A stretch of 64,000 nucleotides of DNA, taken from positions 563,127 through 627,126 of the forward strand of contig RPGP01000040.1 of the NCBI GenBank assembly GCA_004193555.1. The letters run 5' to 3'. The notes under the pieces were generated by a model. It did not search any database. It was given only the letters and a program-made list of their open reading frames with translations, and was not told the DNA's origin. The position numbers were made by a program, and so were the translations under genes. This DNA is from Desulfobacteraceae bacterium Eth-SRB1. Its GTDB lineage: Bacteria; Desulfobacterota; Desulfobacteria; Desulfobacterales; ETH-SRB1. The stretch's first letter is position 1. Each line of letters opens with the position of its first letter. Below, piece after piece: positions 40,641 through 49,476 of this stretch.

Positions 40641-41795
40641 CTAATGAATCTTTTTAAAACGAAGCATGGTGTCCGGGTTAAAATATGCATCTCTGTATGT
40701 GTCAGGATAGAGCAGATAGTTCAGAAGCGGCGTGGTGTTTAGTATAAATTCATTAATATCACCTATTGCTGTTCTCGGAACATAAACAACATCACCATTC
40801 TGAAGGGAAACATTCTGGGCCATATCGCCTTTCTTTAATATTTCATCAAGGTTTGCGGCAAGTATAATCGGCTTCTCCCGATCTTCCTCGTAGCCTCTGA
40901 TGATTTTTATATCCGAATCCACGGCCACCCTTGTTGTACCGCCTGCCTTGGATACAGCAGCAAGAAGATCATAGGCATCCTTGAGCTTGTATATGCCCTG
41001 AGAGTTGACCTCTCCAAAAACATACACCCTTTCTCCGTAAGTCGGAAGCTCCGGAACTGTTACGATATCGCCATCATCTATAACAATATTCTGGCTCATG
41101 TCTCCCTTGAACATGGCCTTGTAAAGGTTAACCGTATAGCTTTTCCCCTTTCTCACCACCTCCACTTTCCTGAGATCCGCATTTGCAAATTCCTCACCGG
41201 CAATCGGCCCTCCTGCCATTACAATAAAGTCAAGTATCCTTGTCTTGCCCATCAGCGGATACTTTCCTGGACCGGTTCCAATACCGGAAATTGATGTATC
41301 AAGACGGTTGATCTGCCCGAACAGAAGGGCGCTTTTGCTTCTATACTCTTTTACCACAACATCAACTCTCGGGTTTCTGATATATTCTTTAAGCGCTTTC
41401 GTCAGTATTTCATCCACCTCGTGAGAAGTAAGGCCGGCCACTGCAATATCATCCATATAGGAATAGGATATTTTCCCATCCGGCCTGACCACGGTGCTGT
41501 ACGGCACAGATTTGGCTCTATCCCAAAAAGTAATAATCAGGACATCGCCAGGACCTATCTTGTACTCGGGAACACCCCGTCTCTCCGTAAATACATTATT
41601 TTCTACAACCCGGCTCATCCTGACAATCTCTTTTTCCATCTCTTTTTTCTGTTTTACATCTGCTGCTTCAGCCGCCATTGTAGGCTTGAATTCCTTCACC
41701 GGTATTCCTTTTGTCTCAAAGGTACAGGATGAAAGAATAAGAACAAACAGACCTGTGATAAAGGCTATGAATATATATTGTACATTACATTTCAT
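40641..41795 (-). CDS. Wza-like polysaccharide export lipoprotein
   Basis: Lipobox-like LILSSCTFETKG; YKIGPGDVLIITFWDRAKSVPYSTVVRPDGKISYSYMDDIAVAGLTSHEVDEILTKAL; ATG at 41795 preferred over 41894. Confidence 0.93.
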   Translation of the reverse strand: MKCNVQYIFIAFITGLFVLILSSCTFETKGIPVKEFKPTMAAEAADVKQKKEMEKEIVRMSRVVENNVFTERRGVPEYKIGPGDVLIITFWDRAKSVPYSTVVRPDGKISYSYMDDIAVAGLTSHEVDEILTKALKEYIRNPRVDVVVKEYRSKSALLFGQINRLDTSISGIGTGPGKYPLMGKTRILDFIVMAGGPIAGEEFANADLRKVEVVRKGKSYTVNLYKAMFKGDMSQNIVIDDGDIVTVPELPTYGERVYVFGEVNSQGIYKLKDAYDLLAAVSKAGGTTRVAVDSDIKIIRGYEEDREKPIILAANLDEILKKGDMAQNVSLQNGDVVYVPRTAIGDINEFILNTTPLLNYLLYPDTYRDAYFNPDTMLRFKKIH

Positions 41796-41880
41796 TCTAA
41801 CATCCTCGTCATTAATTGCTGGTTGCTGGTTATTTGAAAAACATCCTGGAACCATATATTGATGAACTCGTAAAAAGTCG

Positions 41881-42010
41881 AAAAATGCCGTCATTACGAG
41901 CGAAGCGAAGCAATCTCACAACATCTTGATAATCTATAAGATTGCTTCGTCGTTTTACTTCTCGCAATGACCAGAATCGACCAAAAGAAGGCATTTTGCA
42001 AAGGTCTCAT
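41881..42010. repeat. Palindromic intergenic repeat (gtcattacgagcgaagcgaagcaatct ... agattgcttcg...cgcaatgac)
   Basis: Two imperfect inverted arms, followed by cattttgcaaaggtctcat. Confidence 0.75.
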
Positions 42011-42285
42011 ATGTTGGATATTATCAAGTGATTATTTCCACTCTTTTAGGATCACATTAAACCTGAGGGCTTCATAAAAAATAAAAAATTTTTTTAACAT
42101 CATTAATAAAGCAAGATTTTTAAAAAAAAGCAAGATTTATCTTGAATTTAGATAAGTTATAATATATTTATTTGATGTTTTACAAAACAGTAACTGCTCA
42201 GGTGCATAGGCTGTAGGCTGAAGACTGTTAGGAAAATTGGACTTTTTACGACGCCATCAAGTTTACAACGGTACAAAAATTCATC

Positions 42286-43368
42286 ATGGTAAGATATTCT
42301 GATATTATAAAAAGCGGCATTAAAAAAAAGGAAGAAGACCTCACAAAAGACACGCCAGGTTCCGAAAAACCAGAAAAGGCGGATAATTCTTTACGTTTAA
42401 GCACACTAAAAGAATTCAGTACATCTTCAGGTTTAAACTCCCTGCCCGCACAAAAAGATGCTGTATACATGAAAGAGCTTCACTCAACCATCGTGGATTA
42501 TCTCAAGGATGTCCGGAAACTAATTAAAAATGATGAACACTTTGATATCAAACAGGCCATTGATATCATAAACCACATCATCAACACGCCTGATTTGATC
42601 GAAAACTTCTATCAGGCGATAGCCCTTAATAATCATAACAATGAAGAAAGCTACTTAATCCTGCATCTGATCAATGTTATGGTATATGCCCTTAAGATCG
42701 GAACAGGCATGAAATATTCCAGGGAAGAACTTCTTGAACTTGGACTGGCTGCGCTCTTCTATGATGTAGGACTACTCAAAATACCAGAGAGCATAACTGA
42801 AAAAAAAGAAAGACTGACAGAAACCGAGTTGGAACTTATCAAAAAACATACCGAAATTGGGGAAAATATCCTATCCCATTTTCAGGCTGAACACCCGATG
42901 ATGCCACAGGTCGCCTGTGAACATCATGAGAGAAGAAGCGGCGATGGCTACCCAAAAGGGTTAAAGGGAAAAGAAATATGTGAATATGCAAAGATAATAG
43001 GGCTGCTTGATACCTTTGATGCCATGATTCACAACCGACCTCACAGAAAGGCGCTTGCGCAGCATTTCTCAGTCAAAGAGCTGGTTGAATCAAAGAATGT
43101 CATGTTTTCTCCGAGGACAATCAAAGTTTTTTTAGATAAAATGGGCATTTTCCCTATTGGAAGCTATGTCAGGCTCAACAATATGGAAATAGGCAAAGTA
43201 GTTGCGATCAGCAATACTCAGCCACTTAGACCAACTGTTAAAGTAATCTTCAACGACCGCGGGGAAAGAGTATCTGACGAAACTTTAATAAACCTGGAAG
43301 GCCATCCTGTTTTATATATCACGGACGCTGTCAGCGAAGAAGACTTTCCCTCAGATCAGGTTGTTTAG
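42286..43368 (+). CDS. HD-GYP-domain-like protein with HD to YD substitution
   Basis: LLELGLAALFYDVGLLKIPESI...HTEIGENIL...CEHHERRSGDGYPKGLKGKEICEYAKIIGLLDTFDAM. Confidence 0.9.
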   Translation: MVRYSDIIKSGIKKKEEDLTKDTPGSEKPEKADNSLRLSTLKEFSTSSGLNSLPAQKDAVYMKELHSTIVDYLKDVRKLIKNDEHFDIKQAIDIINHIINTPDLIENFYQAIALNNHNNEESYLILHLINVMVYALKIGTGMKYSREELLELGLAALFYDVGLLKIPESITEKKERLTETELELIKKHTEIGENILSHFQAEHPMMPQVACEHHERRSGDGYPKGLKGKEICEYAKIIGLLDTFDAMIHNRPHRKALAQHFSVKELVESKNVMFSPRTIKVFLDKMGIFPIGSYVRLNNMEIGKVVAISNTQPLRPTVKVIFNDRGERVSDETLINLEGHPVLYITDAVSEEDFPSDQVV

Positions 43369-43378
43369 TACACCCTAT

Positions 43379-45193
43379 CTACCTGCCAGTTGTCTGCTGG
43401 CAGGCAATTAGAAAGCGATAATAATCGTTTGTTTCAAGAAGCGTCTGGTGAGTGCCGATCCCTACAAGCCTGTTTTCATTCAGAAGAAAAATCCTATCAG
43501 AATCCCTGATAGTGGAGAGCCGGTGGGCAACTACAACAAGGGTCCTGCCCTGCACAAGGTCGGGAAGCGCCTGAAAGATTGATCTTTCAGTTATGCTGTC
43601 CAGGGCTGAGGCCGGTTCATCCAGCACAAGGATATCAGGCTCTTTTATGAGCGCCCTCGCAAGAGACAGCCTCTGTTTTTCCCCTTCTGACAGATTAAGC
43701 CCTTTTTCGCCTATCAAAGTTTCATAACCGCCCGGCAGGCTTTCAATAAAACCATGTATGCCTGCTGCTTTGGCAGCCATGATAATATCCTCTTCTTTAG
43801 CCTCTGAACTGCCGTAACGGAGATTTTCCATAACAGTGCCGGACAGAAGCAGTGTACTCTGAGAAACATAGCCAATGCGGCTCCGCAGGGAACTGACTTC
43901 GCAGTCTGCCACCGGCAGATCATCAAAAAGAATTGCGCCGGAAACCGGCCTGTAAAAACAGAGCATAAGACTCAAAAGGGTTGTTTTTCCCACACCGCTT
44001 GGCCCTACAATGGCAACCTGCTCCCCCGGTTTTATTACAAATGAGACATTTTCGAGCACCGGTTCCCGCTCATCGTAAGAAAAAGAGACTTCCCTGAACT
44101 CAATCTTTCCTTTTAATTTCTCAACTTTCCTGCCGACCCCCACATTCTCCTCAATAGTAATATCAAAAAGTGCGGATACGCGTTCAAGGGCGGCAAGAGC
44201 TTTCTGGATCTGAAGATTGGCCGTGGCCAGAAACTGCGCGGGTCCGAAAACGTAGCTTAGATATGCCAGAAAGGCGAGCAGAGAACCAAGTGTCCATTGA
44301 CCATTAATAACCCAGTATGCCCCTAATGCCAGAACAATACCCTTTGCAAGCCACGGCATGGAACTGATAGTTAGATTGGCCACCGAAGCGACTGTTGATT
44401 CCTCCAGTGATATCTGAAAGGTTTTCCTCCACTCAGAAATTATATGCTTTGCTGTACGATCTTCCGTGGAAAATGCCTTGATAAGAGGAATGGAAGTAAG
44501 CAATTCCTGAAGGCGGCTTGACACATTGGCCTCTTGCTCCATGCTCTCATGACCCAGGACGCGCATTTTGCCGGAAAAGAAGCGGATAATATAAAAAAGT
44601 CCGGGAATAACGATGAGAACTCCAATGGCAAGCCTCCATTCAAGATAGAACAAAAATACCAGACCGCCGATGAATCGAAGCACATTGCTGATTATGTAAC
44701 CAATAGTGCCGGAGAAAAACCAGCGCAGCTCCTCCACATCAGAGGACAGCCGTGACATGAGATAACCTGTTTCATTCCTGTCAAAAAACATCTTTGGAAA
44801 ACGAAGAGTTCTGCCTAAAAGAACATGCTGGATATCGAGAATGATCACCTGCTCCAGCCGCTTGAAATAGAATTGCTCCCACAGACCCATAAGCTTCGAA
44901 ACTATCAAAATACCCGCAAGCAAAATGATTGCGCCTGCAAGAAGGGCCACCTGACGACTCAGTATTACATCGTCAACAATATAGCGGAAAATAAGGGGCG
45001 CCGGGAAACTAAGCAGGGAGGTAAACATAATAATAATAGCGCCCAGAAGCGCCTTTTTCCAGTGCCGCCTTATAAATGGCTGCAAATTCCTGAGGCTGCC
45101 CCTGATTACGGAACGGCCACCTTCTCCGGCCAGACGATCTTCAGACCGTTTCCGGGAAAGTCCCTGTTTTATATATGTAAAAAAGTCTTGCAT
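43379..45193 (-). CDS. ABC transporter, fused permease-ATPase (MsbA-like)
   Basis: TM domain, GPSGVGKTTLLSLML (Walker A), LSEGEKQRLSLARALIKEPDILVLDEP. Confidence 0.95.
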   Translation of the reverse strand: MQDFFTYIKQGLSRKRSEDRLAGEGGRSVIRGSLRNLQPFIRRHWKKALLGAIIIMFTSLLSFPAPLIFRYIVDDVILSRQVALLAGAIILLAGILIVSKLMGLWEQFYFKRLEQVIILDIQHVLLGRTLRFPKMFFDRNETGYLMSRLSSDVEELRWFFSGTIGYIISNVLRFIGGLVFLFYLEWRLAIGVLIVIPGLFYIIRFFSGKMRVLGHESMEQEANVSSRLQELLTSIPLIKAFSTEDRTAKHIISEWRKTFQISLEESTVASVANLTISSMPWLAKGIVLALGAYWVINGQWTLGSLLAFLAYLSYVFGPAQFLATANLQIQKALAALERVSALFDITIEENVGVGRKVEKLKGKIEFREVSFSYDEREPVLENVSFVIKPGEQVAIVGPSGVGKTTLLSLMLCFYRPVSGAILFDDLPVADCEVSSLRSRIGYVSQSTLLLSGTVMENLRYGSSEAKEEDIIMAAKAAGIHGFIESLPGGYETLIGEKGLNLSEGEKQRLSLARALIKEPDILVLDEPASALDSITERSIFQALPDLVQGRTLVVVAHRLSTIRDSDRIFLLNENRLVGIGTHQTLLETNDYYRFLIACQQTTGR

Positions 45194-45596
45194 GTTACTT
45201 AACCTAATAGTTCATCTGTTTTTTTGACAGGATAAACAGGATTGCACGGATGTTTTATGAATGTGCCCGCCGCCCGGATGGCGCCGCTCACAGTTTATCG
45301 CCTTCGGCGAGGCATTATTTACTATATACCGACAGTAAGCAGGGTTCTTTAAGTTTACATCACTTTGCATAAAGACCAATGAATAAATATCATGTCTATC
45401 CCTGGCCCAGACCGGTCTATTGGTTTGACTGAGCCGATTTCCAGGTTCTAATGAAAAAAATGGCAGACCAAGCAGGTTACTGCACAGCACCAGGGCAGGC
45501 CTGTTATCCTGTCAAATATTTTGCCTCCAATGGCTCCAATAAAATAAAGAAGTTTGACTTTTATTATTATATTTGCTAGATTTATATCACAAAATT

Positions 45597-45740
45597 GAGA
45601 CCTTTGCAAAACGTCCACTTTTTGTCATTCCGGCGAAAGCCGGAATCCATAACGACTTAAAAACGCTGGATTCCCGTTTTCATGGGAATGACCATTTAGA
45701 CTATTGATGGCAAAATTCAAAGATCTCAAAATGAAAGTTT
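45597..45740. repeat. Palindromic intergenic repeat (gtcattccggcgaaagccggaatcc ... ggattcccgttttcatgggaatgac)
   Basis: Inverted arms; starts gagacctttgcaaaac, the inverse of the 41994-42010 motif. Confidence 0.75.
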
Positions 45741-45878
45741 TGCATAACTATGTTTTGGTCATCACGATGAGCGAAGCGACCTGTCTGCGTGCGGATACGC
45801 GCAGGCAGGCGTGGCAATCTATTTGTAATTATGGACAATCGCTTTAACCTAACACCTAACACTTTACACTTAACACCT

Positions 45879-45906
45879 GATGAATTCGGCTTTTTACGAA
45901 TTCATC
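45879..45906. promoter_or_regulatory. 10-bp perfect inverted repeat upstream of the PqqD gene
   Basis: gatgaattcg-gcttttta-cgaattcatc, ending 20 bp before the ATG at 45927; function unknown and it overlaps a dispersed repeat motif. Confidence 0.45.
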
Positions 45907-45926
45907 ATATTTAGGAATAAAATCTT

Positions 45927-46226
45927 ATGAATTACCTTGATAAAGTTTACAGCAAGAGCGATTCCATCGTATTTAGAAAGATAGCCGATGAGTTTATCCT
46001 GGTTCCAATCAGGCAAAATGTTGGTGATCTGGAAAGCATCTATACCCTGAATGAAACCGGTGCCCGCATCTGGGAGCTGATTGACGGTAAAATAAAGGTA
46101 AGAGAAATAAAAGAAAAGCTAATTGAAGAATTTGAAGTAACGCCTGAAGAGGTGGAAAAGGATATCCTGGAACACCTCGTGCAGTTGGAGAAAATAAAGG
46201 CCATAACATTAGGATTAGAGGATTAG
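45927..46226 (+). CDS. PqqD-family peptide chaperone (RiPP recognition element)
   Basis: IYTLNETGARIWELIDGKIKVREIKEKLIEEFEVTPEEVEKDILEHLVQLEKIKAI. Confidence 0.93.
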   Translation: MNYLDKVYSKSDSIVFRKIADEFILVPIRQNVGDLESIYTLNETGARIWELIDGKIKVREIKEKLIEEFEVTPEEVEKDILEHLVQLEKIKAITLGLED

Positions 46227-46231
46227 GGATT

Positions 46232-47350
46232 ATGGAATGTCCTCATATACCGGAAATCAAATACGGCGAATTCAGCGAACATATCCATAAAAAAGCGGTA
46301 GCAACCAGGATTCCGCTCAATGGAGCTATAGAAGTAACCTATCGTTGCAATTTAAATTGTGTGCATTGCTACTGTAATTTACCGATCAGTGACAGTGCGG
46401 CGACCCGGCAGGAAATGACCTATGACGAAATCTGCAATATTGTGGACCAGGTGGCAGAAGAAGGGTGCCTGTGGTTGCTTATTACCGGAGGCGAGCCTTT
46501 AATTCGAAAAGACTTCATTGATATCTACACGTATATCAAAAAGAAGGGTATGATCATCTCCCTTTTTACCAACGGCACGATGATTACCCCCGGGCTTGCC
46601 GATTATCTTAAAGAATGGCGGCCATTTTCTGTGGAAATCAGCCTTTACGGTATCACGAGGGCAACCTATGAAAGAGTTACAGGAGTACCAGGATCGTTCG
46701 ACCGCTGCATGAGGGGCATCCGGTATCTTCTGGAGAGGGAGATACCTCTTAAACTAAAGACGAGTGTATTGACCCTTAATCTGCACGAACTCTGGGATAT
46801 AAAAAAATATGCTGAGAACCTTGGAGTGGAATTCAGGTTTGATCCAATTATCAACCCACGACTTGACGGAGGCAAACAACCGTGCCGGTACAGGATTACT
46901 CCAGAGGAGGTGGCGGAACTCGACCGCAAAGACAAAGATCGCTTCAGGGAATGGAAGGAATTCTGCCGGAAATTCTGGGGACCAGGCAATCCGAAAATCG
47001 TTTACAACTGCGGGGCGGGACTGGCATCATTCCATATTGACCCCTACTGCAAATTGCAAGTCTGTGAACTGGTAAAAAATCCGAACTTTGACCTCAGGCA
47101 GGGTAAGTTTAAAGAGGGCTGGTACAACTTGTTTCCGAAGATCAGGGCCCAAAAGCCCGAAGGCGACAACAACTGTGCCAAATGTGAACTCTTTTCACTG
47201 TGCGATCAGTGCCCCGGATGGGCCCAGATAGAAAATAATGATATAAATATGCCGGTCGAATACCTGTGTCAAATAGCCCATCAGCGGGCAAAGATCCTTG
47301 GTATAAAGGAGGTAGAAAAAAATGGAAGGCAAAGCAAAGCGGCTGTATAA
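46232..47350 (+). CDS. Radical SAM/SPASM peptide-modifying enzyme
   Basis: EVTYRCNLNCVHCYCNLPI (CxxxCxxC), LLITGGEPLIRKDF, C-terminal SPASM-like Cys set YNCGAGLASFHIDPYCKLQVCEL...NNCAKCELFSLCDQCPGWAQ. Confidence 0.93.
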   Translation: MECPHIPEIKYGEFSEHIHKKAVATRIPLNGAIEVTYRCNLNCVHCYCNLPISDSAATRQEMTYDEICNIVDQVAEEGCLWLLITGGEPLIRKDFIDIYTYIKKKGMIISLFTNGTMITPGLADYLKEWRPFSVEISLYGITRATYERVTGVPGSFDRCMRGIRYLLEREIPLKLKTSVLTLNLHELWDIKKYAENLGVEFRFDPIINPRLDGGKQPCRYRITPEEVAELDRKDKDRFREWKEFCRKFWGPGNPKIVYNCGAGLASFHIDPYCKLQVCELVKNPNFDLRQGKFKEGWYNLFPKIRAQKPEGDNNCAKCELFSLCDQCPGWAQIENNDINMPVEYLCQIAHQRAKILGIKEVEKNGRQSKAAV

Positions 47351-47489
47351 CAAACCCAAAATTAGTAAAGTCAGATTGCTCCCAGAGGAGGCTGTTTTGC
47401 AAAATTGTAAGGCATTGGGTAGCAATAAAGGTGCTGCTACTAACAAATGCTCGGCGGGAGCCTGTAACTCTAGGCTGGTGGGATCATAA
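47322..47489 (+). CDS. Candidate RiPP precursor peptide (55 aa), absent from the ORF track
   Basis: Manual translation MEGKAKRLYNKPKISKVRLLPEEAVLQNCKALGSNKGAATNKCSAGACNSRLVGS*; strong SD AAAGGAGGT at 47305-47313, 8 nt before ATG; overlaps the rSAM 3' end by 29 nt in another frame. Confidence 0.85.
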   Translation: MEGKAKRLYNKPKISKVRLLPEEAVLQNCKALGSNKGAATNKCSAGACNSRLVGS

Positions 47490-47620
47490 AGAATAAACGT
47501 GCAAAGATAATCCTAAGTATCGGCGGTATAGTCATATCCATTGAGTACTCCACCGATGGCGGAAAGGATGTTTGCGGTAGTTCCTCTTATACAGCCTTTA
47601 TTGTAAAGAAAAAGCCTGAT

Positions 47621-48340
47621 GTGTTTCTGAAGGTACAGAATGGTCATCCTCCCGTTTTTGATACAGACGAAGTTATCTTCCAATCGGCGGACAACGTCTG
47701 GAATCTTTTCCGTAGTCAGAACAAGTATATCCTGGAAGATGCTCTGCGGTTGGCAGTCCTGGAGCCTCATTTCAAATCCGGCAATATATACCTGAAAGAA
47801 AAAACTGATAACTTTACCCAGTTTATCCTGGAGTATCCTTTAGGCGAAATTTTTTTTATCAATCTTCTATCGAGGGGATATGGTGTGGTGCTCCATGCTT
47901 GTGGTGTTATTGATGATAACGGTCACGGTTATCTTTTTTTAGGCAATTCAACTCATGGCAAATCAACAATTGCTAAATTATGGTCTGAAAGCGGCGCAAC
48001 GGTGTTGAACGATGACAGGATTATTGTGAGGGAAAGAAATGGAAAGTTCTGGATGTATGGAACGCCATGGCATGGCGATTTCAATGAGGTATCGTCTAAA
48101 GCATTACCGATTCGCAAGATATTCTTTTTGCGCCATGGAGAAAAGAACTCGACTGTTCCCAGAAAAGGTGCTGAAGCGGTTTCAATGCTGTTAACCCGGG
48201 CTTTCCCTCCCTTGTGGGATAAGGAAGGAATGAACTATACCTTAAGTCTGCTTGACCGTATGGTGATCAAACTGCCCTGCTTTGAATTGGAGTTTGTTCC
48301 AGACAAAAGTGCCCTGGAGTTCATCAGGAGTTCCATATAA
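47621..48340 (+). CDS. HPr-kinase-like protein (true start probably further upstream)
   Basis: YLFLGNSTHGKSTIAKLWSESGATVLNDDRIIVRERNGKFWMYGTPWHGDFNEVSSKALPIRKIFFLRHG; listed GTG start, but the frame is open back to 47474. Confidence 0.85.
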   Translation: MFLKVQNGHPPVFDTDEVIFQSADNVWNLFRSQNKYILEDALRLAVLEPHFKSGNIYLKEKTDNFTQFILEYPLGEIFFINLLSRGYGVVLHACGVIDDNGHGYLFLGNSTHGKSTIAKLWSESGATVLNDDRIIVRERNGKFWMYGTPWHGDFNEVSSKALPIRKIFFLRHGEKNSTVPRKGAEAVSMLLTRAFPPLWDKEGMNYTLSLLDRMVIKLPCFELEFVPDKSALEFIRSSI

Positions 48341-49476
48341 TGGCTATCGGGCCTATCGGTCATACAGCGTTGGTCGCTGACTCTGCCCGCACTAATGCCT
48401 ACCAGAGGGCGATCTCAGAAACAGTTAAAGATGGCGATGTGGTGGTAGATTTAGGCACGGGGACAGGAATCCTTGCCTTCTTCGCCTGCCAGGCCGGGGC
48501 AAAAAGGGTTTACGCTATTGAGAAAGATAAAATAATTGAACTTGCCAGAGAGATTGCCCGGGTAAACAATTTAGAAAAAAAGATAGTCTTCATTAGGGAC
48601 ATCTCCACTGAGGTCACTTTGCCCGAGAAGGCTGATGTTTTGCTCTCAGAGTTAATAGGAAATTTTGCTTATACTGAGAACCTCCTCCATTTCGTCCTTG
48701 ACGCCCGGGACCGCTTTCTGAAGAAAGATGGAGCCTTGATTCCCTCTTCAATCGAGATGTTTCTTGTCCCCGTAGAGGCTCCCAGAATCTATGATGAAGT
48801 AGCTTTCTGGAATCAAAATCTCTACGGGATTAATTTTCTCCCCGCACACAAAGTTAATATGAATAGTCTTCACAGCTATCGAATTGAGGTCGAATCTTTC
48901 TTATCCCATCCTGTGTTAATAAACGACATTGATTTTAACAAGATTCAAAAGCCTGAGGAATTATATTTAGACGAAACTGCCTCATTTGTGGTCGATCGGC
49001 CGAGAATATTACATGGTCTGGCTGGATGGTTTGATATCCATCTTTCTAAGAACATTTTACTCTCCACCTCCCCTGCTTTACCTGTCACCCACTGGGAGAA
49101 CACCTTTTTCCCAATAGAGAAGCCAATAAAGGTGGCAAAGGGAGATACCATCAAGGCAAAGGTGACTGCTGCCCCCTGGCAGGGCGATATTGCCTATAGC
49201 TGGAATGTAAAGGTAGAAAAGGATAGGTTCAGCCATTCCACCTTGCAAACATCTTTGCTCTCCGCGGAGTACCTTCTGAGCCGTTCAGTTGATTTTGCAC
49301 CCTCCCTATCAGGAGGAGGAGAGGTTGATTTTTTTATCCTCAGCCGCTGCAACGGGAAAAACTCCATTCAAAAAATTGCCAGCGAGTTATGTGAGCAATA
49401 TCCGGAAACCTATAATGACCTGAGAAAGGCCTTAATAAAAGTAGGTAAAACAGTAAAGAAATATTTAGATAAGTGA
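48340..49476 (+). CDS. PRMT-like SAM methyltransferase with C-terminal PqqD-like segment
   Basis: VVVDLGTGTGILAFFACQAGAKRVYAIEKD; SELIGNFAYTENLL (double-E-like loop); LPVTHWENTFFPIEKPI (THW loop); tail FFILSRCNGKNSIQKIASELCEQYPETYNDLRKALIKV. Confidence 0.85.
   Translation: MAIGPIGHTALVADSARTNAYQRAISETVKDGDVVVDLGTGTGILAFFACQAGAKRVYAIEKDKIIELAREIARVNNLEKKIVFIRDISTEVTLPEKADVLLSELIGNFAYTENLLHFVLDARDRFLKKDGALIPSSIEMFLVPVEAPRIYDEVAFWNQNLYGINFLPAHKVNMNSLHSYRIEVESFLSHPVLINDIDFNKIQKPEELYLDETASFVVDRPRILHGLAGWFDIHLSKNILLSTSPALPVTHWENTFFPIEKPIKVAKGDTIKAKVTAAPWQGDIAYSWNVKVEKDRFSHSTLQTSLLSAEYLLSRSVDFAPSLSGGGEVDFFILSRCNGKNSIQKIASELCEQYPETYNDLRKALIKVGKTVKKYLDK

Noticed and set aside
47266-47496. 76-aa ORF in the track overlapping the rSAM 3' end
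   Set aside because: Out of frame with the well-supported precursor that has its own SD; sequence has no recognisable domain.
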